A DNA stretch of 64,000 bases, taken from positions 81,737 through 145,736 of the forward strand of contig NZ_JADQBY010000006.1 in NCBI RefSeq assembly GCF_016278385.1, written 5' to 3'. The notes under the pieces were generated by a model. That model made no database searches. It saw only the letters and a program-made list of their open reading frames with translations, and was not told the origin of the DNA. The translations under genes were made by a program, and so were the position numbers. Shown here piece by piece: positions 56,791 through 64,000 of this stretch; within the stretch, counting starts at the first letter, position 1, and each line of letters starts with the position of its first letter. The stretch comes from Methanolobus sp. GTDB taxonomy: Archaea > Halobacteriota > Methanosarcinia > Methanosarcinales > Methanosarcinaceae.

Positions 56791-57677
56791 AATTTGCTGC
56801 AATTGATGTTGGTTCCAATGCCGTGAGGTTACTTCTTTCAAGAGTTGACTATGGTGGGGTGGAACCTATCTATGAAAAGATAACTCTTGTTCGTATGCCA
56901 ATTCGACTTGGTGAGGATGCGTTTGTTCATAATAATATATCTCAGGAAAAGGTTTCCCGTCTTGTAAGTACGATGATCGCATTCAAGCATCTTATGGATG
57001 CTTATGAACCAATTGATTTTATGGCATGTGCAACTTCAGCAATGCGAGAAGCTGACAACAGCGATGAGATTGTTTCCATAATCAAGAAAAAGAGTGGTAT
57101 TGACCTTAAGGTCATAAGTGGAAGGAAGGAAGCAAAGATCATCTATTCCAATCGTATAGAAAAGATAGTTGGGAGTAGTGATTCCACTTATCTTCATATT
57201 GATGTGGGTGGTGGCAGCACGGAAGTAATCCTATTTAAAGGGGATGAAGTCTTTGCTTACAGGTCATTCAATATAGGAACAATTCGTATTCTTGAAGGCA
57301 TCGTGACAAAAGAAGACTGGAATGAGATGAAGCAATGGGTAAAAAAGATCACCAGAAAGCATAAACCAGACAATGCTATCGGTAGCGGTGGCAATATAAA
57401 TAAGCTCTTCCGTATGTCTGGCAGGAAGGATGGTACTCTTCTGCAGGATACGGATATCAGAAGCCTCAATACCTATCTCAAGGGCTTCACACTGGAACAG
57501 CGTATAACTAAACTGGGTCTGCGTCCGGACCGGGCTGATGTTATAGTGCCTGCTTCTAAAATATATTACTCAGTTATGAAGTGGGGTAATGTGACTCATA
57601 TGCACGTTCCTCAGTTGGGTCTTGCAGAAGGTATCATACATGTTTTGTACAAAAAGCATAAAGATAATTATATCTAA
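56787..57677 (+). CDS. ppx: Exopolyphosphatase, short Ppx/GppA type
   Basis: Releases phosphate from polyphosphate ends, or pppGpp-type activity in relatives. The 296-residue protein contains only the two actin-like domains: AAIDVGSNAVRLLLSRV (residues 4-20), ATSAMREADNSDEI (about 83-96), HIDVGGGSTEVILF (about 138-151) and GSGGNINKLFRMSG. The C-terminal HD domain of long Ppx is missing, but a matching domain is fused to the CYTH protein at 46584. The ATGA overlap with ppk1 shows that synthesis and degradation enzymes are translated together. Confidence 0.93.
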   Translation: MKFAAIDVGSNAVRLLLSRVDYGGVEPIYEKITLVRMPIRLGEDAFVHNNISQEKVSRLVSTMIAFKHLMDAYEPIDFMACATSAMREADNSDEIVSIIKKKSGIDLKVISGRKEAKIIYSNRIEKIVGSSDSTYLHIDVGGGSTEVILFKGDEVFAYRSFNIGTIRILEGIVTKEDWNEMKQWVKKITRKHKPDNAIGSGGNINKLFRMSGRKDGTLLQDTDIRSLNTYLKGFTLEQRITKLGLRPDRADVIVPASKIYYSVMKWGNVTHMHVPQLGLAEGIIHVLYKKHKDNYI

Positions 57678-57914
57678 TATCTCTTTATAAAATATAACTT
57701 TATGTACATGAGTACATTTGCTCATTAATAGGCTATTGCATCCTTTTTTAGAATTATGGTCAATTTGTTTCTGTCAATTTATAGCCATAATCGTGAATCT
57801 TATGTTCATAATATATAAATACTGATTTAATAGAACACTTCATATTCAATAAAAAAGGATCCCATTATATACATATTGCAATTCGATGTGGGTCTTAAAA
57901 ACGATAGTGATTAC

Positions 57915-58952
57915 ATGGATAAGTTCACCACAAATGATGATTTTCTGTATCTTGGAATTGATGCAGGAATGTTTAAAACATCTGTTTGCACAAGTGATGG
58001 GAATAAAATCTCTGAGCGAACTGTTGTAGCTCTTCTGAATGATGATAGTGACAGTTCTACAGAAAAAGTGCTATTTGGTGAAGATGCGCTGGAATCACAG
58101 GTTGACAACATCAGAGAAATCCTGAATATTGAATTAAAAACTGAAGAAGATGTTATTGCCTGCGGGAAATATTTGAAAAACATTCTTGAAAAACATGATG
58201 TCAATATGAGCAGAGTGAATACATATGCAATTCTAGGTGTGCCTTCAAATGCACAAAAGGCATACAAAAAGAAACTTCTGGAACTTTCCAGGGAGATTTT
58301 TTCAGGTGCAATGCTTGTAGATGGTATTTTTTGCATGGCCTATAGGTATGATTTTCTTGATAATTCTGTGTTAGTAGATATTGGTTGTAACAAAACAAAT
58401 ATTTGTATCATTAGTGGCGATGTTCCTCAGGAAACAGATTGTTTAAGTCTTCCATGTGCCGGAAAGGACATTGATATGGAAATAGTTAAACTTATCAATG
58501 AAAGATGGCCAGATTCAAATGTAACAGAAGAACTTGCAAGGGAGTGGAAGGAAAAATACGGACATCTGGGTCCTAGTTCCGATCCATGTATTGTTACTGT
58601 TCCTCTTGAAAGTGGAGATATTGAGGAATCAATAGCTGAGGAGGTACAAATTGCATGTGAATTTGTGGTTACTGACATAGTCTCAGGAATTACTCGGATA
58701 TTATCTGATGTTGATCCTGGTATACGTGAATCCTTAAGGAATAATATTCATATTTTTGGTGGTACAAGTAAGCTGCTCGACATTGGTACTTTTATTGAAG
58801 GTGAGCTTAAAGAGCTTGGTGGAGGGGATGTATTCCTTGACCTGGACTCTGTTTACGGTATATCTGAAGGTGCATTGGAACTTGCCCGGAATATGCCAAT
58901 GGAATTCTGGAAACAACCGGTTGTCGGAAAACAGGATGAGGAGTTGATTTAA
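57915..58952 (+). CDS. Actin-like ATPase resembling MamK
   Basis: A 345-residue actin-fold protein. Phosphate-1 reads LYLGIDAGMFKTSVCTS, phosphate-2 SVLVDIGCNKTNICI and the adenosine motif NIHIFGGTSKLLDIG. The middle (AILGVPSNAQKAYKKKLL) and the C-terminus (GALELARNMPMEFW) follow the order and wording I recall from MamK, the filament protein of magnetosome chains, more than MreB or FtsA. The position of the MamK/MreB catalytic glutamate (SEPF in MamK) reads DGIF here. The phosphate-2 loop is also unusual, so hydrolysis may be weak. The start is uncertain: TTG 57876 is in frame, and ATG 57915 follows GTGAT. One-base overlap with the coiled-coil gene. Confidence 0.75.
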   Translation: MDKFTTNDDFLYLGIDAGMFKTSVCTSDGNKISERTVVALLNDDSDSSTEKVLFGEDALESQVDNIREILNIELKTEEDVIACGKYLKNILEKHDVNMSRVNTYAILGVPSNAQKAYKKKLLELSREIFSGAMLVDGIFCMAYRYDFLDNSVLVDIGCNKTNICIISGDVPQETDCLSLPCAGKDIDMEIVKLINERWPDSNVTEELAREWKEKYGHLGPSSDPCIVTVPLESGDIEESIAEEVQIACEFVVTDIVSGITRILSDVDPGIRESLRNNIHIFGGTSKLLDIGTFIEGELKELGGGDVFLDLDSVYGISEGALELARNMPMEFWKQPVVGKQDEELI

Positions 58953-60415
58953 TGAGTTCATTGAATTTGTCTGGTGAAAATAAAAAGGCTGAAAAATCAT
59001 CTAAGGTTTTTACTCCTAATATTTATCGAAAACCCATCGTAAAAGATGAAAAAGAAAATGAAGCAAAACATGAAGCTTCTACTATATCTCTTATGAACTA
59101 CGTACCAGGAAACAATCAGAATATTGTTTCGGAGAATAAGATCCCTGCTTCCAGTACACCAAGGTTTGATGTAGATGGTTTTATTCAGAAAGAGGCCCAG
59201 CTTCTTGAAATAAGGTCGCGGTATGAATCTGATATCCTTGAATATGAGGAAAAGCAAAAAGAGCTTGATGAACTCCAAAGTAAATTTGAAGAACAGGAAA
59301 AAGCTCTCAACATAAAATGTGCTATTCTTAAGTCTGCCACGGAAAGAGCTAAAAAAGCCATACCCAAAGAGCAGACAGAGAAACTTGAAAAGGAAATATC
59401 TGCATTCGAGCAAAAGCGTTCTGAGTTCGAGATTCAGGTAAAGGAATTTGAAAGTTCCCGCCTTGATTATGAAAAGAAGTTCGATGAATATAATGCCAGG
59501 ATGGAAGAACTATCCTCCCTCAGATCGACTTACGAAACAGAGTTTGAGCAGTATACTCAAAAGAAGTCTGAACTTGATGAAAAATGCAGGTATATGGAAG
59601 AGAAACTTTCAACCGGTGAGGAATTATCAATAGAATTGGCAGAAGCTACTTGTCCTGCAGCTATTGAAATTATTAAGTCCGGTTATTACGCTGAATTAAA
59701 AGAGCTCAATCGCAAACGTGCTGATATTGAGACACTCAAAACTGAACTTCATGATGAAGAATCACTACTTGTGGAAAAGCGCTCTTCGATCGAAAAGATA
59801 AAGGAACATATTCATACAGAACTTATCGAACTTGGTCCTAAAGCAAAGGAACTGGAAACTTCCATAGCTGTCTATGAAGAAAGAGTAAAAGCTCATGAGG
59901 AGAAGGAGTTTGTTTTCCTGGAAAAGATAAAGGCTCTTGATGAGAAGAAAACTGAACTTAAGGCAGAACGTGAAGAACTCAGACTCAAACATGAAGAGAA
60001 TATAAAAGTTTACGAGGAAAAAGAACTTGGTTTCCATGAAGATATGAAAGCTCTGGAAGCGAGAAAATCTGAACTTGAAGTTGAAAATGATACTATCATG
60101 CAAAAGCGTGAAGAAAACTCCAGATTTGCAGAGGAGATGGAGAAAGCTTTTGTGGAGATGGAAATCAGAAGAAAAGAGCTTGGTGAAATGGTTGAGAAAA
60201 CCAACAGGGAAATTGGTATCAATGTCACAATTCATCGTCAGGACCTTGATATCAAAAAGCTCAATAATAAACTGGAACAGCAGACAATTTATATACAAAG
60301 CCTTGAAACTTCAGTTTCAGACTTGAAAAGAAGTCTTGAAGAAGCAAGGTCTGATGTTAAAAAGAATGAGGTATTCTCCAATATTCTCAAACAGAATATG
60401 GAATTAATAGGCTAG
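58952..60415 (+). CDS. Long coiled-coil protein partnered with the actin-like protein
   Basis: A 487-residue protein with a polar, probably disordered N-terminus (residues 1-75, including KVFTPNIYRKPIVKDEKENE) and an almost continuous coiled coil from about 78 to 480, rich in Glu and Lys. An interruption near residue 215-235 (SIELAEATCPAAIEIIKSGY) may be a hinge. No membrane segment or catalytic motif. TAATG couples it to the actin-like gene, so it is probably a filament cross-linker, adaptor or second filament. It is the last gene of the run. No known family recognised beyond coiled coil. Confidence 0.8.
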   Translation: MSSLNLSGENKKAEKSSKVFTPNIYRKPIVKDEKENEAKHEASTISLMNYVPGNNQNIVSENKIPASSTPRFDVDGFIQKEAQLLEIRSRYESDILEYEEKQKELDELQSKFEEQEKALNIKCAILKSATERAKKAIPKEQTEKLEKEISAFEQKRSEFEIQVKEFESSRLDYEKKFDEYNARMEELSSLRSTYETEFEQYTQKKSELDEKCRYMEEKLSTGEELSIELAEATCPAAIEIIKSGYYAELKELNRKRADIETLKTELHDEESLLVEKRSSIEKIKEHIHTELIELGPKAKELETSIAVYEERVKAHEEKEFVFLEKIKALDEKKTELKAEREELRLKHEENIKVYEEKELGFHEDMKALEARKSELEVENDTIMQKREENSRFAEEMEKAFVEMEIRRKELGEMVEKTNREIGINVTIHRQDLDIKKLNNKLEQQTIYIQSLETSVSDLKRSLEEARSDVKKNEVFSNILKQNMELIG

Positions 60416-60512
60416 GGTTCAATTAGATGATACATGTGCCTCAGTACTCATAGGGTTCATCATGAATCAGATGTGTTTTATCATCATCGGCACATAGATC
60501 ATAATCTCAAAA

Positions 60513-61166
60513 TCAGATTACTTCTTTTATCTCATCAACTATTTTTTTGGCAGCCATGTCCGGTTCATCTGACTGGTAAATGCTCCTGCCAACGATTACC
60601 CAATCAGCACCAGCTTTTATGACATCGGAAGCTGTTCCTCCCTGTGCACCCACGCCAGGCGATATAATGGAGAGTTCGTTTCCTATTATTTTCCTTATCT
60701 CTGTAACACGCTCAGGTCGGGTTGCCGGTGCGACTACACCGGTTACTTTTGCATCTGCTGCCATCTTTGCAATGCCTTCGCCAGCCTGCTGCATGAAATC
60801 AAGAGCACCTGGATGGCTCATTTCGGTTACTACGTAGATATCCTTGTCCTTCTCCTTTGCAAGTTTCACAGCAGCTTCAAGACTGTCATGTCCTGTGAAT
60901 CCCTGGACGATAACGCCATCGGCACCTGCCTTGAAAACCTGCTCACATATCAGGCGGTTTGTATTTGGTATGTCAGCAACCTTGAAATCTGCAATGATTG
61001 GTGCGTATTTTGAAAGCTGGTCTATTATGTCCATTCCTGTTGCAAGGACCAGAGGGTAGCCTATTTTAATGGCATCGACATATCCGGCAACCTGTTTGGA
61101 TATTTTGATGGCTTCGTTCCTGTTTGTAACATCAAGTGCGAGTATAAGTCCTGTCTTTCTTTCCAT
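60513..61166 (-). CDS. pyrF: Orotidine 5'-phosphate decarboxylase
   Basis: Converts OMP to UMP in pyrimidine synthesis. The 217-residue TIM barrel has [13 protein letters not shown] at the first strand, the catalytic [16 protein letters not shown] (Asp-Lys-Asp network, about residues 58-73) and phosphate-binding SPGVGAQGG and [14 protein letters not shown] start at the ATG at 61166, seven bases after AGGAG; an upstream in-frame ATG at 61199 would overlap the deoxyhypusine synthase gene. It lies 19 bases downstream of that gene in the same operon. Confidence 0.94.
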   Translation of the reverse strand: MERKTGLILALDVTNRNEAIKISKQVAGYVDAIKIGYPLVLATGMDIIDQLSKYAPIIADFKVADIPNTNRLICEQVFKAGADGVIVQGFTGHDSLEAAVKLAKEKDKDIYVVTEMSHPGALDFMQQAGEGIAKMAADAKVTGVVAPATRPERVTEIRKIIGNELSIISPGVGAQGGTASDVIKAGADWVIVGRSIYQSDEPDMAAKKIVDEIKEVI

Positions 61167-61185
61167 GTAACTGCTCCTGCATAAT

Positions 61186-62139
61186 TTACATCTTGGCAAG
61201 CCTGCTTCTTGCTGCCGCTACCATTATCGGGAGTGTGATGGTTGCATCCGAGTGGACTGTTACAGAGCGTGCAGTCTCGCTGACCTTACCCCATGAACGT
61301 GCTTCGTCAAGGGTTGCACCGCTAAGTCCTCCTGTCTCCGGGGTGTCCATTGTGAGCTGTATGGCATACTCGAATTCCTGATGGGTTATGAGCATGGACT
61401 GGAATATGTAATTCTTCGGGACACCGCCACCGATAAGTACGGCACCCGGGTCCTTTGCCTCGTAGCAGATGTCGATTATCTCTTTCATATCTGCAAAAGC
61501 ATCCACGTTAAGTGGTTTTGACTGCTTGAAGAGCCATGCCTGAAGTCCTATCATTGAATCCTGTATGGCAGGACAATAAACAGGAACGTTCATGTCAGCT
61601 GCAGCTCTTAAGATCGAGTTCTTGTCATCGATGTTGTTCCCCAGGTGTGTCATGAACTCCCTGATGGAGATGGTATCAGGACCTATATCCGAAAGAATTG
61701 CCTTCAATTTCTCTTCAAAATCAACAAAATAAGGCTCTGGCAGGTAGACATCGTATATCCTGTTTATCTCATCGTGTTTCAGTTCGATGTCATCACATTC
61801 AGCACATCCCTTGTAGTGATGCAGTCCCATTGATTCCACGATCTCATGCACCATGTTGGCACCTGTGGTGACAAGCACATCGATGTAACCGTCCTTTATA
61901 AGGTCTGTAACTATGTCCCTCATTCCCGCAGGCACCATTGCTCCTGCCAGCCCGAAGAAACTGGTGGATTCATTTGCAAGCATCTCGGTGTAGATGTCAA
62001 CAGCATCTGCTAATTTTCCTGCACCAAAAGCACAGCCATCAAGAGCATGTACAAGTTCGTCAACGCTCATATTTTCGGTGATCTTCGCATGCCTTATGGG
62101 ATTCTGAAGTTTTTCTTTTTTTGAATGACAATGTTCCAT
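61186..62139 (-). CDS. dys: Deoxyhypusine synthase
   Basis: NAD-dependent transfer of the aminobutyl group of spermidine to a lysine of translation factor aIF5A. The 317-residue protein has the Rossmann-type core with [49 protein letters not shown] and [12 protein letters not shown], which bind NAD and spermidine. One oddity is a more divergent, cysteine-containing insert ([15 protein letters not shown]). The catalytic-lysine region of standard DHS is not obvious to me, so this could be a DHS-like paralogue. The start at 62139 follows GAGG by seven bases. Confidence 0.82.
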   Translation of the reverse strand: MEHCHSKKEKLQNPIRHAKITENMSVDELVHALDGCAFGAGKLADAVDIYTEMLANESTSFFGLAGAMVPAGMRDIVTDLIKDGYIDVLVTTGANMVHEIVESMGLHHYKGCAECDDIELKHDEINRIYDVYLPEPYFVDFEEKLKAILSDIGPDTISIREFMTHLGNNIDDKNSILRAAADMNVPVYCPAIQDSMIGLQAWLFKQSKPLNVDAFADMKEIIDICYEAKDPGAVLIGGGVPKNYIFQSMLITHQEFEYAIQLTMDTPETGGLSGATLDEARSWGKVSETARSVTVHSDATITLPIMVAAARSRLAKM

Positions 62140-62251
62140 TTGAAAGCCTCGTATACGCTGATTTACAACAACAATGTTCATTATTGTTACGGTATATAGC
62201 AACCTTAATACAATTGAATTATATTAAATAAAGATATATGGAAGTAGTATC

Positions 62252-63538
62252 ATGGACTATGAGTATAGAGCAGAAGTGTTATTAGAGTTACGGAGTGAAA
62301 ACACACCACCTAAAAATAAGACCGATGACAGAAAAATGACATCTGCGCAACTTGAAATACTGCGACAATACTATTTTTACAGGAAAAATATAAAGAAATT
62401 TTCCGTTAAAACATTGTATAATGATGTCATTGAGTTAAGAAGGTTGGCGGTATTTAATGGAAAACCGTTTGATGAAATGACTAAAAGAGATATACAAAGT
62501 TATGTAGCAAGTAGAAATAATCTCAAGGCACTGACCGTAAATTCAATACTATCGGTTATTTTAACTTTTTTCAAGTATCTCTATGATACCGATGAAAAAC
62601 CGGATTGTGTCAAGTGGATTACATTTAACAGAGTACAGGAAGAAATCAAACCTGATGATGTATTGACAACACAAGAAATTGATAGTATGATTGCACATTG
62701 CAAAAATGACCGTGATAAAACAATAATTGCAATGTTATATGACACAGGGTGCAGGATTGGAGAGTTAATAGAACATTCTCATTTTGGAGATATTAAACAA
62801 GATAAAAGAGGATATTATATTAGAGTGAATGGAAAAACAGGTGAAAGGAGAATCAGGTTAAAGGATTCAATACCATATGTCATTAATTACATCAATAATC
62901 ATCCGACTAAAAATCCTGAATCCCCTTTATTTATGACTCATAATGGTAGAATCTCAAATAAGCATGTATCAACGATAATCATACAAGTAGCAAAAAAAAC
63001 AGGTATTGAAAAGAGAGTACATCCACATTTATTACGCCATAGTAAAGTAACTCATATATCACCACTTCTATCTGACCAGATTCTAAAAAAACAATTCGGT
63101 TGGACTAAATCAAGTCGAATGGTCGAAAAATATGTACATATATCAGAAGAAGCACATGACCTTGAAATATGTAAAGCATATGGAATTGATGTACCATCCG
63201 AAGAAATAGAAAAACATGAACTTGCAACAATCAATTGTAGTGTATGTGGTATTATTAATCCATTTTCAAATCATGTTTGTTTCAATTGCAGACGTGAGTT
63301 GCATGTTGATGAACAACAGCAATACGTTGAAGAAGATTACGAAGGCAAGATGATAGAAATTATGCAGAAATGGTTGGAAGAAGGTAAATTTGGGTTAGTA
63401 GAGAAAATGGCAAATCGAAAGAAGATGAAACAATTAGATGATGAACCAGATACATCATGGATGGATGATATTGAGATTCCTGCAATTGATGATGAAGAGA
63501 AGAATCAAATTAAAAATGAAATTAAAGATGATGTATAG
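62252..63538 (+). CDS. Tyrosine recombinase (integrase) with a C-terminal zinc ribbon
   Basis: A 428-residue XerC/D-type recombinase. Residues about 25-125 form the SAM-like core-binding domain. The catalytic domain (about 145-310) has arginine in YDTGCRIGEL, lysine in RVNGKTGERRIRL, VHPHLLRHSKVTHI (His-x-x-Arg), GWTKSSRM and the nucleophile tyrosine in MVEKYVHIS. After it comes a zinc ribbon (CSVCG and CFNCRREL, about 328-350) and an acidic tail. All catalytic residues are present, so it is likely active. AT-rich; it lies beside dys, and the element it serves may extend past the window. Related to the broken copy at 20782. Confidence 0.9.
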   Translation: MDYEYRAEVLLELRSENTPPKNKTDDRKMTSAQLEILRQYYFYRKNIKKFSVKTLYNDVIELRRLAVFNGKPFDEMTKRDIQSYVASRNNLKALTVNSILSVILTFFKYLYDTDEKPDCVKWITFNRVQEEIKPDDVLTTQEIDSMIAHCKNDRDKTIIAMLYDTGCRIGELIEHSHFGDIKQDKRGYYIRVNGKTGERRIRLKDSIPYVINYINNHPTKNPESPLFMTHNGRISNKHVSTIIIQVAKKTGIEKRVHPHLLRHSKVTHISPLLSDQILKKQFGWTKSSRMVEKYVHISEEAHDLEICKAYGIDVPSEEIEKHELATINCSVCGIINPFSNHVCFNCRRELHVDEQQQYVEEDYEGKMIEIMQKWLEEGKFGLVEKMANRKKMKQLDDEPDTSWMDDIEIPAIDDEEKNQIKNEIKDDV

Positions 63539-64000
63539 GGTCACAGGAAAGCCACTCTAGCAGGAAGAAAGGGAAATAGAGACAAAAGCGAATGACCATC
63601 TTGAAAAGGCAAAATAAGCAGGATTGACGGGGGTTCATGGTTGAAAGCACATCAATACATCTTTCACCTTCTTAGCTTCTTACATTCAATTTATGAACGA
63701 ATTAAAATGTACATAAGTATCATTTTCAATCACAATTCAATCTGCAAAGAAACTTATCCATTTACTTAACTGTAAAGAATCTCCCATTAATTTTACTGTA
63801 AAGCATTTTTTCAACCTTTTTTCATTCCAATGGAAAAAAAGTATAGGGCATATGGGATATTCTTTACACTTCTCATTAGTTGATGTTAAAATTGTATCTC
63901 ATCAATTCAACCTTTGAGGAACCCCATATATTCACTTCATTGCTTTGATGCATACAGGATACATAGATGCCACACTACAAGTTTCAATCTTATCAAATGC
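63539..64000. other. Gene-free tail downstream of the integrase
   Basis: 462 bases to the window edge with no credible frame on either strand. It contains the inverted repeat at 63771-63868 and an inner A/T hairpin. It could be an attachment or regulatory region of the integrase's element. Confidence 0.4.
63771..63868. repeat. Inverted repeat of 16 bases near the integrase
   Basis: TGTAAAGAATCTCCCA (63771-63786) and TGGGATATTCTTTACA (63853-63868) are inverted copies with 15 of 16 matches, 66 bases apart. Between them lies a second ACTGTAAAG and a near-palindrome CTTTTTTCATTCCAATGG followed by an A-run. The arrangement suits recombinase arm sites or a structured RNA. Confidence 0.5.

Noticed and set aside
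59765..60298. 177-codon antisense frame rich in Phe, Leu and Tyr opposite the coiled-coil gene
   Set aside because: Mirror of the Glu/Lys-rich codons of the real gene; no start signal.
63973..64000. GTTTCAATC-like sequence at the window edge as the start of a CRISPR repeat
   Set aside because: Only one possible copy and no second repeat or cas gene inside the window; cannot be supported.

Overview
The window comes from a methanogenic archaeon of the Methanosarcinales, most likely a Methanolobus- or Methanococcoides-like member of the Methanosarcinaceae. The evidence is gene content: sn-glycerol-1-phosphate dehydrogenase and a geranylgeranyl reductase (archaeal lipids), four coenzyme F430 genes (cfbE, D, C, B), the cytochrome-linked heterodisulfide reductase HdrDE, an archaeal MCM helicase, a two-repeat tRNA-splicing endonuclease, deoxyhypusine synthase, a PGF-CTERM surface protein and archaeal RNase P RNA. 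No rRNA or tRNA gene was recognised.

Layout. 1-8.1 kb: a DUF63 membrane protein (cut by the window edge), egsA, two conserved archaeal genes, then cfbE-cfbD-cfbC-cfbB. 8.3-17.1 kb: alpha-glucan phosphorylase, endA, a secreted beta-helix protein, DUF2209, hflX, a candidate structured small RNA and a PHP phosphoesterase. 17.1-20.6 kb: a reverse-strand operon (methanogenesis marker 9, CitG-like, DUF447, DmrX-like) that looks like tetrahydromethanopterin metabolism. 20.6-23.4 kb: a decayed accessory patch with a broken integrase, orphan small genes and an EEP nuclease. 23.5-31.4 kb: glutamate dehydrogenase, small proteins, a GDT1-type transporter, rnpB, a geranylgeranyl reductase with two DUF116 proteins, and hdrED. 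31.6-36.4 kb: trmJ, mcm, DUF424 and two coiled-coil proteins. 36.4-41.3 kb: a secreted protein and the pycB-pycA-birA operon. 41.6-46.5 kb: a chemotaxis patch with a soluble receptor and cheW intact, but a broken cheR, a receptor-tail fragment and a broken acetyltransferase.

46.6-60.4 kb is the most interesting part. Nearly every gene points to polyphosphate: a CYTH-HD protein, a two-domain PPK2, a membrane-anchored CHAD protein, PPK1 and PPX, with an MgtC/DUF4010 membrane protein and a small ferredoxin among them. It is followed directly by an actin-like protein resembling the magnetosome filament protein MamK, translationally coupled to a long coiled-coil protein. I propose as inference that this is a system for making, degrading and perhaps positioning polyphosphate bodies. 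Inside it, a 109-base imperfect direct repeat flanks an AT-rich orphan P-loop gene, as if that gene arrived with a duplication of the junction.

60.5-64 kb: pyrF, deoxyhypusine synthase, and an intact integrase with a zinc ribbon, followed by a gene-free tail with inverted repeats. Pseudogenes and recombinases cluster at 20.8-23.3, 41.6-49.3 and beyond 62 kb; the intervening blocks are ordinary core genes.
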